From NCBI GenBank assembly GCA_028693705.1, contig JAQUUX010000014.1, forward strand, positions 1-45,744: a DNA stretch of 45,744 bases. The letters are read 5' to 3'. The notes below the pieces were generated by a model. The model did not search any database and had not been told where the DNA came from. It saw nothing but the letters and a program-made list of their open reading frames with translations. The translations under genes and the position numbers were made by a program. The DNA comes from Lachnospiraceae bacterium. GTDB taxonomy: Bacteria > Bacillota > Clostridia > Lachnospirales > Lachnospiraceae. Of the stretch, positions 23,676 through 34,532 are shown piece by piece. The stretch's first letter is position 1. Each line of letters begins with the position of its first letter.

Positions 23676-26310
23676 TTATATTCTCCTGATCCTCCGGCTC
23701 TGCAATAGAGACGGATAAATCCATGTTTCCAGGATGTTCAGTATGATATTTAATAATATTCAGCAGACTCTCTTTATTAGCAGGTTCCATGATCCAGTCC
23801 TGATAAAAAGCATGATCCACGGTTAATATCAATAGATTATCCTCTACCTTAACGCCTGTTACCGCCTGAAAGAAGCTATAATTCTTACCATATCCTCCTT
23901 CTCCATCCTTTATAACAGCCTTACAGAAATCCTGCCACTGTGTTCCCAGCTTCCAAAAAGAAAATTCCTTCTTTAATATGGGCTTCGGAATCGTTTTGCA
24001 TACTTTTACATTGTTAGGAGGTGCATACTCTGCCAGCAAACTTTTCAATCCCCACAGCACCATATTTTTGTCCAGTGTATAATCCCCAACACAGGCAGGA
24101 CACCCGTCTTCACAAGGGCAACCTCCTACCATGCGTATTGCATTTTCCAATATTTCCGGCATAAGGTCATAGATTTTCTCTGAATACCCAAGACCACCTA
24201 CATATTTATCATAGATGAAAATATAGACCTGCTGCTCTTCTGCGGAAGACTCTGTATTAGGTATCAACGCATTATTTGAAACAATGACATCAATGTCATC
24301 CAACGCCGTCATGGTCACCATCATTGCTGCGTTTTTGATAGCATTACAGATTCCATCAAAATGATCATTCCGCACCATGGTACCGCTTTGATTTCGTTGT
24401 AGCATACTCCGGTAAACATCTACCACATCTTCCGGAATAAGTATCCAGGTACTCTCCGTGTCATAATTCTGTGAAAGTGGATTTCCCAGTTCCACATATC
24501 CCAGATTTTCATGATTATGAAATTGAAGTTTCTTGAACATGGTAACCACTTCGTTTACATTGATATCTCCAAACGAAAAATGAGATCTTTCATATTCTCT
24601 ATCCTTAAACTGCTGTAATATCCTGGTGGTCTGCTGTCCGGACGGAACTGTATAATAGTTTCCTTCAAACGGGACAGCTTCAGCCATCCTTGTCTCCAGA
24701 TTTAACGTTAAAACCTCGAAGGCTGTTCCCTCATGCATGTAAACCGCACCGGGATAAATCTCATGAAAGCACTGGCTTTCATCCATTTCTGTAATGGTAC
24801 GTCCTGTTTCCTTTTCCAACAGCTGATATCTGGTCTGGTCAATATTTCGCAAACTGAAATCTCCTGCCGGAAAAGCATTTCCTGACCATAAGAATTTTCC
24901 ATTTTCACTTTCTACTTCGCATTCTGAAAGAAGTACCGGCAGTATCTCTCCCAGATCTGGAAACAGTGCTATATCATCCAAGGTTAAAGGCATTTCTGCC
25001 GCAGCTGCCCGAATATGAGACAATTCAATTAGAAGATTATTTTGATCAATAATGGCATTTTCGCTTTTATTATGAAATAACCAATCAGGATCAATGGCGA
25101 TATACTGGTCAAATGGATTGTTTTCCAAAATAAGATAACTGACACTCTTCCTGTTACTACGCCCGGCACGTCCTGTCTGCTGCCAGAAAGAGGCTCTTGT
25201 TCCCGGATACCCGATCAATACCGTTGCGTCCAACTTACCAATATCAATTCCCAGTTCCAATGCATTTGTGGAAATCAGCCCCAAGAGCTCTCCTGCATTC
25301 ATCTTTCGTTCGATTTCTTTTCGTTCCGAAGCTTTGTAGCCCCCACGATAACCCGCGATTTTATCTGCCAGATTTATGCTATCCGGTAAATCCAGACGGT
25401 CTCTGGTCTCTTTTAATACAACCTCTACATTTCTCCTGGATCTGGCAAATGCCAGAAAATGAACCTGATTTTCCACCAGCTTCGGGATCAATCTGGCTGC
25501 CACAGTTGTGGTGGAGGTTCTGCCATATTCCTTGCCATCCTTACCTTTAATAGCCGGTGGTTGCAATAGCAGATATTCCCGTTCTGCAGCTGGGGAGCCA
25601 TCAAGGCTCACTTGTACAAACTCCTTCCCACAGATATTCTCTGCCAGTTCCACAGGGTTTGCAATTGTGGCCGAACTGCATAAAAACTGCGGATCAGCAT
25701 GATAGTATCCGCAAACTCTTTTCACCCGGCGAAAAACATTTGCTAAGTGAGAACCAAAAGCTCCTCTGTAAGTGTGCATTTCATCGATTACAATATATTT
25801 TAAATTGGTAAAAATAAAATCAAATCCAAAATTACTATGGTTTGGTAAAAATGCCGAATTTATCATCTCGGGATTAGTCAGTATGATATTTGCACTTTTT
25901 CTGATCCGTCCTCTTTCCGAAACCGGGGTGTCTCCGTCATATACACCTGCTTCCAGTCTGCCCGCACCGAAGTACTCCAGATAAGGCTTCAATGCCTTAT
26001 ACTGATCACTTGCCAGAGCCTTTGTTGGATAGATAAAAATCGCCCTGGTCAAAGGATTCTCCAGAATATCCTGTAATACCGGCAGTAGAAAGCTCAAAGT
26101 CTTACCGCTGGCTGTTGAGGTAGTAATCACAATGTTTTTCTTCTCCTGCGCCTGTTCAAACATCTCTGCCTGGTGAGAATATAATTGTGAAATACCTTCC
26201 TGCTTTAGAAATGCCTGAATATCCGGATGTAATTTTTCCGGAAAAGATGCGTATTCCGCCTGCCTTTGCGGTATGGTTTTCCGATATATGACCAGTTCGT
26301 TTTCTTCCAT
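23629..26310 (-). CDS. MrfA/YprA-type DEAD/DEAH-box helicase with DUF1998 region
   Basis: The 893-residue protein is a superfamily 2 helicase. It shows the Q-motif region (LYSHQAEMF), TTSTASGKTLSFLLP (Walker A), VIDEMHTYRG (DEAH-type box), CSSATI (motif III) and QQTGRAGRSNR (motif VI). The C-terminal half ends with a zinc-type cluster GGCPCEDGCPACVGDY, the DUF1998/MZB region. B. subtilis YprA (MrfA) with this architecture acts in mitomycin C lesion repair together with the nuclease MrfB. No mrfB is adjacent; instead a UvrD-type helicase overlaps the 3' end. The start at 26310 has AGAGG 5 bases upstream; an in-frame ATG six codons earlier is possible. Confidence 0.88.
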   Translation of the reverse strand: MEENELVIYRKTIPQRQAEYASFPEKLHPDIQAFLKQEGISQLYSHQAEMFEQAQEKKNIVITTSTASGKTLSFLLPVLQDILENPLTRAIFIYPTKALASDQYKALKPYLEYFGAGRLEAGVYDGDTPVSERGRIRKSANIILTNPEMINSAFLPNHSNFGFDFIFTNLKYIVIDEMHTYRGAFGSHLANVFRRVKRVCGYYHADPQFLCSSATIANPVELAENICGKEFVQVSLDGSPAAEREYLLLQPPAIKGKDGKEYGRTSTTTVAARLIPKLVENQVHFLAFARSRRNVEVVLKETRDRLDLPDSINLADKIAGYRGGYKASERKEIERKMNAGELLGLISTNALELGIDIGKLDATVLIGYPGTRASFWQQTGRAGRSNRKSVSYLILENNPFDQYIAIDPDWLFHNKSENAIIDQNNLLIELSHIRAAAAEMPLTLDDIALFPDLGEILPVLLSECEVESENGKFLWSGNAFPAGDFSLRNIDQTRYQLLEKETGRTITEMDESQCFHEIYPGAVYMHEGTAFEVLTLNLETRMAEAVPFEGNYYTVPSGQQTTRILQQFKDREYERSHFSFGDINVNEVVTMFKKLQFHNHENLGYVELGNPLSQNYDTESTWILIPEDVVDVYRSMLQRNQSGTMVRNDHFDGICNAIKNAAMMVTMTALDDIDVIVSNNALIPNTESSAEEQQVYIFIYDKYVGGLGYSEKIYDLMPEILENAIRMVGGCPCEDGCPACVGDYTLDKNMVLWGLKSLLAEYAPPNNVKVCKTIPKPILKKEFSFWKLGTQWQDFCKAVIKDGEGGYGKNYSFFQAVTGVKVEDNLLILTVDHAFYQDWIMEPANKESLLNIIKYHTEHPGNMDLSVSIAEPEDQENINGKNYAFRKRNREIK

Positions 26311-26405
26311 GATTTCCTCTTTTTTCATAGTTAAAATATTACCGTCTTTTACGACAATGCCCATTCAACTTTGCCGAGTTGGCTGGGCTTTTTTGATACT
26401 CTTAT

Positions 26406-26434
26406 ATCGTATCATAGCTGCCATACGCATGCAA
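26406..26434 (-). promoter_or_regulatory. Predicted promoter of the mrfA-like/uvrD-like pair
   Basis: TTGCAT, a 17-base spacer and TACGAT on the minus strand. The predicted 5' leader carries a small hairpin (GCCCA...TGGGC enclosing CAACT...AGTTG, near 26362-26391). Confidence 0.6.
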
Positions 26435-26464
26435 ACGTTTGTTCTGTTTTTGTTACAATTGACG

Positions 26465-26501
26465 AAAAAAGAACGAATGCTTTTATATTACGCATTCGTT
26501 C
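26465..26501 (-). terminator. Intrinsic terminator after the NagD-type gene
   Basis: GAACGAATGC and GCATTCGTTC form a perfect 10-base-pair stem, followed on the minus strand by six T residues. It probably ends the hrcA-grpE-dnaK-dnaJ-nagD transcription unit. Confidence 0.9.
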
Positions 26502-26561
26502 CTGTTTACATATCGTTTTTAATATATCTATCTCAATTGTCTTCTCAGAACGCAATTACCT

Positions 26562-27335
26562 TTACACCGGTATCTCTCCGACTCCGTTCAATACGATTCT
26601 TGGGCAATATGGATAGGTTCCTATTTCTTCTTTGGTCGTTACACCGGAAAGTACCAGACAGGTATCCAGACCAGTTTCGATACCGGCAATGATATCGGTA
26701 TCCATACGATCTCCGATAATGGCTGCTTCCTGGGAGTGTACCCCTAACATGTGAAGTCCTGTTCTCATCATCAACGGATTGGGCTTTCCAACGAAATAAG
26801 CAGTCTTTCCCGTTGCCATTTCAATTGGGGCAGCCAGGGCTCTACAGGCGGGAATAATGCCAGCTTCAGTTGGTCCTGTAATATCCGTATTGGTTCCTAC
26901 CAGTCTTGCACCATTTAATACATGGCGTACTGCCTGGCAGATGCTGTCATAATTATAGTTATTGGTCTCACCAACGATAACATAATCAGGGTTGATAGAA
27001 TTATTTGTAATGCCCGCATTGCTAAGTGCCAGGAACAATCCCGGATCACCGATTACATATGCAGAGCAGTTAGGTTTCTGTGATGCAATAAATTTTGCAG
27101 TTGCCTGGGCGCTGGTATAAAAATGACTTTCATCCACATCTAAACCCATGCGGTCTAATTTTTGCTGTAATTCCTTTGGTGTTTTGCTGCTGGCATTGGT
27201 GAGGAATAAAAATTCCTTATTTTCTCTGTATAACCAGTCTACAAATTCTTTTACACCGGGTAATAATCTGTCTCCGTGATATATGACACCATCCATATCA
27301 CAGATAAATCCTTTTTTGTTACGAAATTCTTCCAT
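26562..27335 (-). CDS. HAD-superfamily subfamily IIA phosphatase (NagD-like)
   Basis: The 257-residue protein has the HAD motifs ICDMDGVIYHGD (nucleophile Asp near 13), FLTNASSKTP (motif II), a NagD-type cap, VGKPNPLMM (motif III Lys) and IIGDRMDTDIIAG (motif IV). NagD-type enzymes are cytoplasmic sugar-phosphate or nucleotide phosphatases; the substrate is not evident. It follows dnaJ by about 100 bases, with AAAGG before the start. Confidence 0.9.
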   Translation of the reverse strand: MEEFRNKKGFICDMDGVIYHGDRLLPGVKEFVDWLYRENKEFLFLTNASSKTPKELQQKLDRMGLDVDESHFYTSAQATAKFIASQKPNCSAYVIGDPGLFLALSNAGITNNSINPDYVIVGETNNYNYDSICQAVRHVLNGARLVGTNTDITGPTEAGIIPACRALAAPIEMATGKTAYFVGKPNPLMMRTGLHMLGVHSQEAAIIGDRMDTDIIAGIETGLDTCLVLSGVTTKEEIGTYPYCPRIVLNGVGEIPV

Positions 27336-27439
27336 TTGTGTCGCCTTTCGTTTTTCTCTTCTCTTTTATTATTTTATCTCAAGGAGATTATATCAATTGG
27401 CAAAAAATTTCGCAATAAATTTTCAATTCTACAATATAT

Positions 27440-28642
27440 TTATTTCCAGAACTTACCCTTTTTCTTGCCTTCTTTGCCTTCCTTACCATTGCCGGTATTT
27501 CCGGCATCTGATGAACTGCTGGCACGTGCTGCCGCGTTCAGGGAATCTCCTGTTTTTTCATCAAACTGTCTCAACAGATCCTTGGATTCGCTGGAAAGCT
27601 TATCAGGTACCTGTACCACCAATGTAACGTAATGATCGCCACGGGCATTCTTATCTCTAAGAGATGGAACACCTTTTCCGCGAAGACGTACTCTGGTGTC
27701 GGTCTGAGTTCCGGCTTTTACTTCATATGCTACCTTACCATCTACTGTATCAATTAAAACTTCTCCGCCAAGCGCTGCCACTGCAAAAGAAATCGGCACA
27801 GTTGAATAAATATCATAATCACGTCTCTGGAAAATAGGATGACGGGATACATTTACTTCAACCAGTAAATCTCCTCTTGGTCCGCCGTTTACACCCGGTT
27901 CACCTTTTTCACGGATTCTGATACTCTGTCCGTTATCAATACCGGCAGGAATATTCACTGCAATCTTCTTACGGTTGGTAATATAACCACTGCCATGACA
28001 ATCGGAACATTTTTCTTTTATGATCTTGCCTGTTCCGCCACAATCAGGACATGCCTGTACATTTCGCACCGTTCCAAAGAAGGACTGCTGGGTAAATACC
28101 ACCTGACCCTTGCCACCGCACTTTGGACACATCTGAGGCTGGGTTCCCGGCTTACAGCCGCTTCCGTGACAAGTAGTACACTCGTCCTTCAGGTTAAGTT
28201 CCAGCTCCTTATCGGTACCAAAAACAGCTTCCTCAAAGGTAATACGGACAGAAGCTCTTACATTAGCACCTCGCATAGGGCTGTTGGCTCTGTTACCACC
28301 GCCTCTTCTGGATCCGCCACCAAAGAAATCTCCGAAAATATCTCCAAATATATCTCCAAAATCAGCACCATTAAAATCAAATCCACCGAAACCACCTGCT
28401 CCGCCGGTACCGTCAAAAGCGGCATGACCATACTGATCGTACTGTCTTCTCTTCTCCGGATCACTCAGAACAGCGTAAGCTTCTGATGCTTCCTTAAAGA
28501 TCTTCTCTGCCTCTTTGTCTCCCGGTTTTACATCCGGGTGATTCTTCTTGGCAATCTCTCTGTATGCTTTTTTTAAAGCAGCATCATCGGCACTTTTATC
28601 AACGCCGAGTACCTCATAATAATCTCTTTTCTGTTCTGCCAT
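27440..28642 (-). CDS. dnaJ: Chaperone protein DnaJ
   Basis: The 400-residue co-chaperone stimulates DnaK ATP hydrolysis. It has the J domain with HPD in [11 protein letters not shown], a Gly/Phe-rich linker ([18 protein letters not shown] region, about 75-115) and four CxxCxGxG zinc modules ([32 protein letters not shown]). The C-terminal peptide-binding domains follow. The last about 25 residues are Ser/Gly/Lys-rich, longer than in B. subtilis DnaJ. Confidence 0.97.
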   Translation of the reverse strand: MAEQKRDYYEVLGVDKSADDAALKKAYREIAKKNHPDVKPGDKEAEKIFKEASEAYAVLSDPEKRRQYDQYGHAAFDGTGGAGGFGGFDFNGADFGDIFGDIFGDFFGGGSRRGGGNRANSPMRGANVRASVRITFEEAVFGTDKELELNLKDECTTCHGSGCKPGTQPQMCPKCGGKGQVVFTQQSFFGTVRNVQACPDCGGTGKIIKEKCSDCHGSGYITNRKKIAVNIPAGIDNGQSIRIREKGEPGVNGGPRGDLLVEVNVSRHPIFQRRDYDIYSTVPISFAVAALGGEVLIDTVDGKVAYEVKAGTQTDTRVRLRGKGVPSLRDKNARGDHYVTLVVQVPDKLSSESKDLLRQFDEKTGDSLNAAARASSSSDAGNTGNGKEGKEGKKKGKFWK

Positions 28643-28698
28643 AATTCATTTATCTCCATTCTAACCGGCGACTGCATATTTCCATACAACTTCGTAAA

Positions 28699-28737
28699 GC
28701 ACGGCTGCAATGCGGTCACCCGTAGTTGCAGCCGTGC
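28699..28737 (-). other. Intercistronic stem-loop between dnaK and dnaJ
   Basis: GCACGGCTGCAA and TTGCAGCCGTGC form a perfect 12-base-pair stem with a 15-base loop. The minus-strand sequence after it has only TTT, so it is at best a partial terminator; it may lower dnaJ relative to dnaK or stabilise the dnaK 3' end. Confidence 0.75.
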
Positions 28738-28772
28738 CCGTAGTTTTTTACAAAAACGACACCTGTTCTATC

Positions 28773-30689
<1,917 letters not shown>

Positions 30690-30786
30690 TCAGCATTCCT
30701 TTTTTATTCTTTGTTTTCTATTTGATTACTGCTTATTGATTAAGTTGTTTCTTTTCTTATCTATACGATAAAAGCTGCTGTTGCCG

Positions 30787-31494
30787 CTAGTTTTTCACCG
30801 CTACCATACTGTGTCTGATCACACTGTCACGGTACATATAGCCTTTTTGCAATTCCTTGGTAACCGTTCCGCTTTCTCCTTCGCCATCTGCATCCTGCAT
30901 TACTGCGTTATGGAATTCCGGATTAAATTCGGTTCCCACTGCCTCGATTGGCTTTACACCAATTCCGTCCAGTTCTGTTAAAAGCTGCTTGTAAACCATG
31001 CTCATACCATCAGCAAAAGCTTTACCCTTTTCATCCTCCGGCGAATTTACAAGACCTCTTTCAAAGTTATCAATGGTAGGAAGAATTTTCTCAATCACAC
31101 TCTTCGCACCAGCTTCAAACATCTGGGATTTTTCTTTTTCAGTACGCTTTCTGAAATTATCAAATTCTGCCATCTGACGTTTTACTTTATCTTCCAGTTC
31201 GGCGATCTTCTCTTTATATGCTTCTTCTTTTTTATCTACTTTTTTCTTACCGAAGCGGGATTCTTTTTTTGCTTTTCCGCTATCTTCGGTTTCAGCCTTT
31301 TGATCAGCTTCCTCGGCCTCACCTGCAACCGCATCTGTAACAGCTTCTTCCGTCTCTTCAGAAGCTTCTGCCTCTTTCTGATCATTCTGTGCTGTATCTT
31401 CTACGGGATCTTCCTGTTCAGGTGCTTTACCGGAAGTCTTTTCCAGATCTTCTAAGATCTCTTCTAATTCCTGTTCTTTTTCTTTTTCAGACAC
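30787..31494 (-). CDS. grpE: Nucleotide exchange factor GrpE
   Basis: The 235-residue protein has a long acidic Glu/Ala-rich N-terminus (about 1-85), a coiled-coil helix (about 88-135; QMAEFDNFRKRTEKEK) and the C-terminal beta domain ending YMYRDSVIRHSMVAV. It drives ADP release from DnaK. The acidic extension is longer than in B. subtilis GrpE. It starts 15 bases after hrcA. Confidence 0.96.
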   Translation of the reverse strand: MSEKEKEQELEEILEDLEKTSGKAPEQEDPVEDTAQNDQKEAEASEETEEAVTDAVAGEAEEADQKAETEDSGKAKKESRFGKKKVDKKEEAYKEKIAELEDKVKRQMAEFDNFRKRTEKEKSQMFEAGAKSVIEKILPTIDNFERGLVNSPEDEKGKAFADGMSMVYKQLLTELDGIGVKPIEAVGTEFNPEFHNAVMQDADGEGESGTVTKELQKGYMYRDSVIRHSMVAVKN

Positions 31495-31509
31495 GTTCCT
31501 CGTTCCTTT

Positions 31510-32535
31510 CTATTTCTTATACAGATCATCCAGCTGATGCATGATAGTTTTTAAAGTTCCTACTACCTTATCGTAGTCCATTCGCTTCGGTCCGATGATT
31601 CCCACCGTTCCCTTCATGCCATCTCCCAGATCATAGGTTGCTGTGACAACGCTACAGTCTTTCATAGACTGGATTGGTGTTTCATTTCCGATATAAACCT
31701 GAATACCTGTTTCTGATTCTCCTGCCAGGCTTTCCTGTACCAGTTCACTTAAGTTTTCCTTTTCTTCAAAGGTATTTAACAGTTCACTGGCTTTTTCATG
31801 ATCTGCCAGTTCCGGATACTTCAGGAAGTTATTGGTTCCGCTGGTATAAATCTCCAGGTCATTATCCGGCTGAATAGATTCACCAAATGCATCAATAATA
31901 TTTCCAATCAGATCACTGTGTATTCCCGCCTGCTGTTTCAATGCACTGATGATTCCCAAATTGATCTCTTCCACTGCCATACCGTTCAAATTGGTATTCA
32001 ACAGCATATTCAGCTTCAACATTGTCTCATCATCAATAGCTTCCGGTACATTCAATATACTGTTTCGGATCATGTTGCCTTCTATTACAATAACTGCCAG
32101 AATATGCAGATCATCTACCTTAGAAAGCTGAATAAATTTGATCTTATTTCTGTGTACCTGTGGTGCTGAAATCATGGTAGCATAATTGGTATTGGTAGCA
32201 AGTACTTTTGCCACCTGCTTCAGAAGATTATCAATCTTATCTTCTTTTTCCAGCAGCATATCCATTTTCTCATCTACCTGACGCTCTTTATCCTGCATCA
32301 TGGTATCCACATATAAACGATAGCCTTTATCAGAAGGGATTCTGCCGGCAGAAGTATGAGGCTGTAAAATATAACCAAGTTCCTCCAGGTCTGCCATTTC
32401 ATTACGGATGGTTGCTGAACTGAGGTTCAAGTCTGTATATTTGGAAATTGTTCTACTGCCAACCGGTTCGCCTGTTTCCAGGTAATTACGAATGATCGCC
32501 TGCAGTATCTTTAATTTTCGTTCATCCAGATCCAT
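31510..32535 (-). CDS. hrcA: Heat-inducible transcription repressor HrcA
   Basis: The 341-residue repressor binds CIRCE elements. The N-terminal winged helix contains VGSRTISKYTDLNLSSATIRNEMADLEELGYI, with HTSAGRIPSDKGYR after it. The C-terminus VGIIGPKRMDYDKVVGTL is typical. Met at 32535 is chosen because a G-rich site (AAGGGG) precedes it; the open frame continues 11 codons upstream. A CIRCE copy stands in front of the gene, so it is autoregulated. Confidence 0.96.
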   Translation of the reverse strand: MDLDERKLKILQAIIRNYLETGEPVGSRTISKYTDLNLSSATIRNEMADLEELGYILQPHTSAGRIPSDKGYRLYVDTMMQDKERQVDEKMDMLLEKEDKIDNLLKQVAKVLATNTNYATMISAPQVHRNKIKFIQLSKVDDLHILAVIVIEGNMIRNSILNVPEAIDDETMLKLNMLLNTNLNGMAVEEINLGIISALKQQAGIHSDLIGNIIDAFGESIQPDNDLEIYTSGTNNFLKYPELADHEKASELLNTFEEKENLSELVQESLAGESETGIQVYIGNETPIQSMKDCSVVTATYDLGDGMKGTVGIIGPKRMDYDKVVGTLKTIMHQLDDLYKK

Positions 32536-32561
32536 TCCACCACCCCTTCTGTTTTTGATTG

Positions 32562-32588
32562 TTAGCACTCAATCAATTGGAGTGCTAA
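32562..32588. promoter_or_regulatory. CIRCE operator
   Basis: TTAGCACTC, nine bases and GAGTGCTAA match the CIRCE consensus exactly. It lies just downstream of the predicted start site of the hrcA operon. No second CIRCE was seen before dnaK. Confidence 0.98.
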
Positions 32589-32601
32589 CATCTATGTACT
32601 T

Positions 32602-32630
32602 AAAATATCACTCTGATTATGCGTTGTCAA
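32602..32630 (-). promoter_or_regulatory. Promoter of the hrcA-grpE-dnaK-dnaJ operon
   Basis: TTGACA, a 17-base spacer and TATTTT on the minus strand, ending 13 bases before CIRCE, so HrcA bound at CIRCE would block initiation or clearance. Confidence 0.85.
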
Positions 32631-32694
32631 CATTGTTTTTAAAAGAAATTATAAAGAAAGTATGAAGTTTTGAAATTTGTGGTAATGTACAAAA

Positions 32695-32915
32695 AGTAAG
32701 AAGGGCAGGTACTTTTGCTCCATTGCATCAGGGCAGGTATTTCTAAGTATCCCCATTGCAGTTGGTATTACTCCCGTCACCGGATTGCATTCGCCATCCG
32801 GGCTCAAGCAATCCTTTTTCAGACATCCATGTCTGAAAATGACTGGTTATCAATTAGGGATACTAAGAAATACCGACCCCGATGCAAAGTCGCAAAAGTA
32901 CCTGCCCTTCTTACT
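32695..32915. repeat. 221-base foldback element with internal stem-loops
   Basis: Arms 32695-32753 and 32857-32915 are 59 bases each, and the second matches the reverse complement of the first at all but about eight positions; the outermost 24 bases match perfectly. The 103-base centre can form TTTTCAGACA/TGTCTGAAAA (10 pairs, loop TCCA). It can also form either GGATTGC/GCAATCC or CCGGAT/ATCCGG, which exclude each other. The left arm repeats GGGCAGGTA twice. It lies in the 563-base gap between the DUF6465 terminator and the hrcA promoter and has no credible open frame. A MITE-like element or a structured RNA are both possible. Confidence 0.85.
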
Positions 32916-32954
32916 GTTTACACTTTCCGCAATTTTCATAACTTACATAGCACG

Positions 32955-32993
32955 AAAAAAGCTTACCCGCGACAAGGATGTCGCGTGTAAGCT
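32955..32993 (-). terminator. Intrinsic terminator downstream of the DUF6465 gene
   Basis: AGCTTACACGCGAC and GTCGCGGGTAAGCT (minus strand) pair with one mismatch around ATCCTT and run into six T residues. It is about 105 bases after the DUF6465 stop codon. Confidence 0.88.
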
Positions 32994-33098
32994 GGTCACG
33001 TAAATTTATGTATATTTCTATTAGGAATACTTAGAACTTTTGTTTTTATTCACTGGAATAGAAAAGTTGGGTGTTTGTCTTCTCACACTATGAACTAT

Positions 33099-33548
33099 TT
33101 ATATAGAAAACTTCCCTGTGATATTTCCATTGATCACATAGTACGCCATGCATTCTTCCGGCTTCACATATAACTCCACCGTCTTAAATGCAGAAGGTTT
33201 CTGTTTCAGATCATAGGTCCAAACGTCTTTTGCTATATTGATCAGCTGCTCATGTGAGTAGGATTTTCCGCCAAACTGAAGATGGATGATCTCTTTACTC
33301 TTTTCTGCAACATCTGTTTTAGCAGGAGCTGCTTTTTTTGCTGTCTTTGCTGCAGGTTTCTTCGTTGCAGTTTTCTTTGCTGCAGGTTTTGCAACAACTT
33401 TCTTTTCTACTGTTTTCTTTTCTTCTACGGGTTTTGTCTCTACTACAACTGCTGCCTTTGCTTCCGGCTTTGCAGTTTCTTTTACAGCTGCCTTCGCAAC
33501 CGGCTTTGCTTCTGTCTTTGTCGTGCTCTTCTTTGTTACCTCTGCCAT
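33099..33548 (-). CDS. DUF6465-type protein with histone H1-like Ala/Lys-rich N-terminus
   Basis: The 149-residue protein has two parts. Residues 1 to about 88 are low-complexity, rich in Lys, Ala, Pro, Val and Thr (KKTATKKPAAKTAKKAAPAK), like the tails of histone H1 and of bacterial nucleoid proteins. Residues about 90-149 form a compact domain (IHLQFGGKSYSHEQL...VELYVKPEECMAYYVINGNITGKF) that I recognise as DUF6465, common in Lachnospiraceae. The function is unknown; nucleic-acid binding by the basic tail is inference. GAGGAGG lies before the start. Its own promoter overlaps the end of uppP. Confidence 0.8.
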   Translation of the reverse strand: MAEVTKKSTTKTEAKPVAKAAVKETAKPEAKAAVVVETKPVEEKKTVEKKVVAKPAAKKTATKKPAAKTAKKAAPAKTDVAEKSKEIIHLQFGGKSYSHEQLINIAKDVWTYDLKQKPSAFKTVELYVKPEECMAYYVINGNITGKFSI

Positions 33549-33634
33549 AATAATTTCCTCCTCATGTAGTCCATGAACTTGTCATGTACCACGTAACCAA
33601 TCAGGCAATCTAGGGATTACAAGCTTCTAATCAT

Positions 33635-33663
33635 AGTTTAGACTTGCGCTTTACTCCTGTCAA
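33635..33663 (-). promoter_or_regulatory. Predicted promoter of the DUF6465 gene
   Basis: TTGACA, a 17-base spacer and TAAACT on the minus strand. The -35 box covers the TGA stop codon of uppP, so the coding end doubles as a promoter element. Confidence 0.65.
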
Positions 33664-34499
33664 GCGCCAAAGAAAGCAAAGTACACCAGCACCAGAACAC
33701 CCAGTACAATTCTGTACCATCCAAAGATCTTGAAATTATGTCTCTTAATGTAATCCATCAGGAACTTAATAACAATAACTGATACTGCAAAAGCAACAAC
33801 CATGCCTACAATCAGAATGCCAACTTCCAGACCACTGATTGCAACACCGCTGAGAATAAATTTTAAAATCTTTAACAGACTGGCTCCTGCCATAACAGGA
33901 ATTGCCAGGAAGAATGTGAATTCTGCAGCAACTTTGCGAGATACACCGATTAACAATGCACCAAGAATAGTCGCTCCTGATCTGCTGGTTCCCGGGAAAA
34001 TAGCTGCTAACAGCTGGAAAACACCGATAATCGCTGCCGTTTTATAGTCAATGTCTATCAGACTTTTGATCTTAGGTTTTTTCCCATGATTATTTGTTTC
34101 TATGATAATAAACAAAATACCAAATACGATCAGCGCAATAGATACACATACATAGTTATAAAATAAAGCATCCAGCTGATCATCAAATAAAACGCCCACA
34201 ATACCGGCTGGTACACACGCCACCAGAATCTTGCCCCAGAGATTCATAATATCCATTTTAACCAGATTGCCGGATTTTTTCTTTAAATCAAAGGGCCAGA
34301 TCTTGCTCCAGAACAGTAGTACTACTGCCAGAATCGCACCCAGCTGGATTACCACCAGGAACATATTCCAGAATTCTTCTGATACATTCATGGTAACGAA
34401 TTCGTTTAACAGAATCATATGTCCTGTACTGCTAATCGGCAGCCATTCTGTGATACCCTCTACCACACCAAATAATATTGCTTTTAAAATATCTAACAT
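33660..34499 (-). CDS. uppP: Undecaprenyl-diphosphatase UppP (BacA)
   Basis: The 279-residue membrane enzyme recycles undecaprenyl pyrophosphate for cell-wall synthesis and gives bacitracin tolerance. The motifs GVVEGITEWLPISSTGHM (about 11-28) and FPGTSRSGATI (about 170-180) carry the conserved Glu, Ser and Arg. About eight membrane segments are visible. It follows the patatin-type gene by 33 bases. Confidence 0.96.
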   Translation of the reverse strand: MLDILKAILFGVVEGITEWLPISSTGHMILLNEFVTMNVSEEFWNMFLVVIQLGAILAVVLLFWSKIWPFDLKKKSGNLVKMDIMNLWGKILVACVPAGIVGVLFDDQLDALFYNYVCVSIALIVFGILFIIIETNNHGKKPKIKSLIDIDYKTAAIIGVFQLLAAIFPGTSRSGATILGALLIGVSRKVAAEFTFFLAIPVMAGASLLKILKFILSGVAISGLEVGILIVGMVVAFAVSVIVIKFLMDYIKRHNFKIFGWYRIVLGVLVLVYFAFFGA

Positions 34500-34532
34500 A
34501 CATCTCTCCTTTTTTGGATCTGATTTTTATGG

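Noticed and set aside
33282-33576. Plus-strand open frames rich in Ala, Phe, Leu and Cys opposite the DUF6465 gene
   Set aside because: They are shadows of the Lys/Ala-rich low-complexity coding sequence on the other strand.
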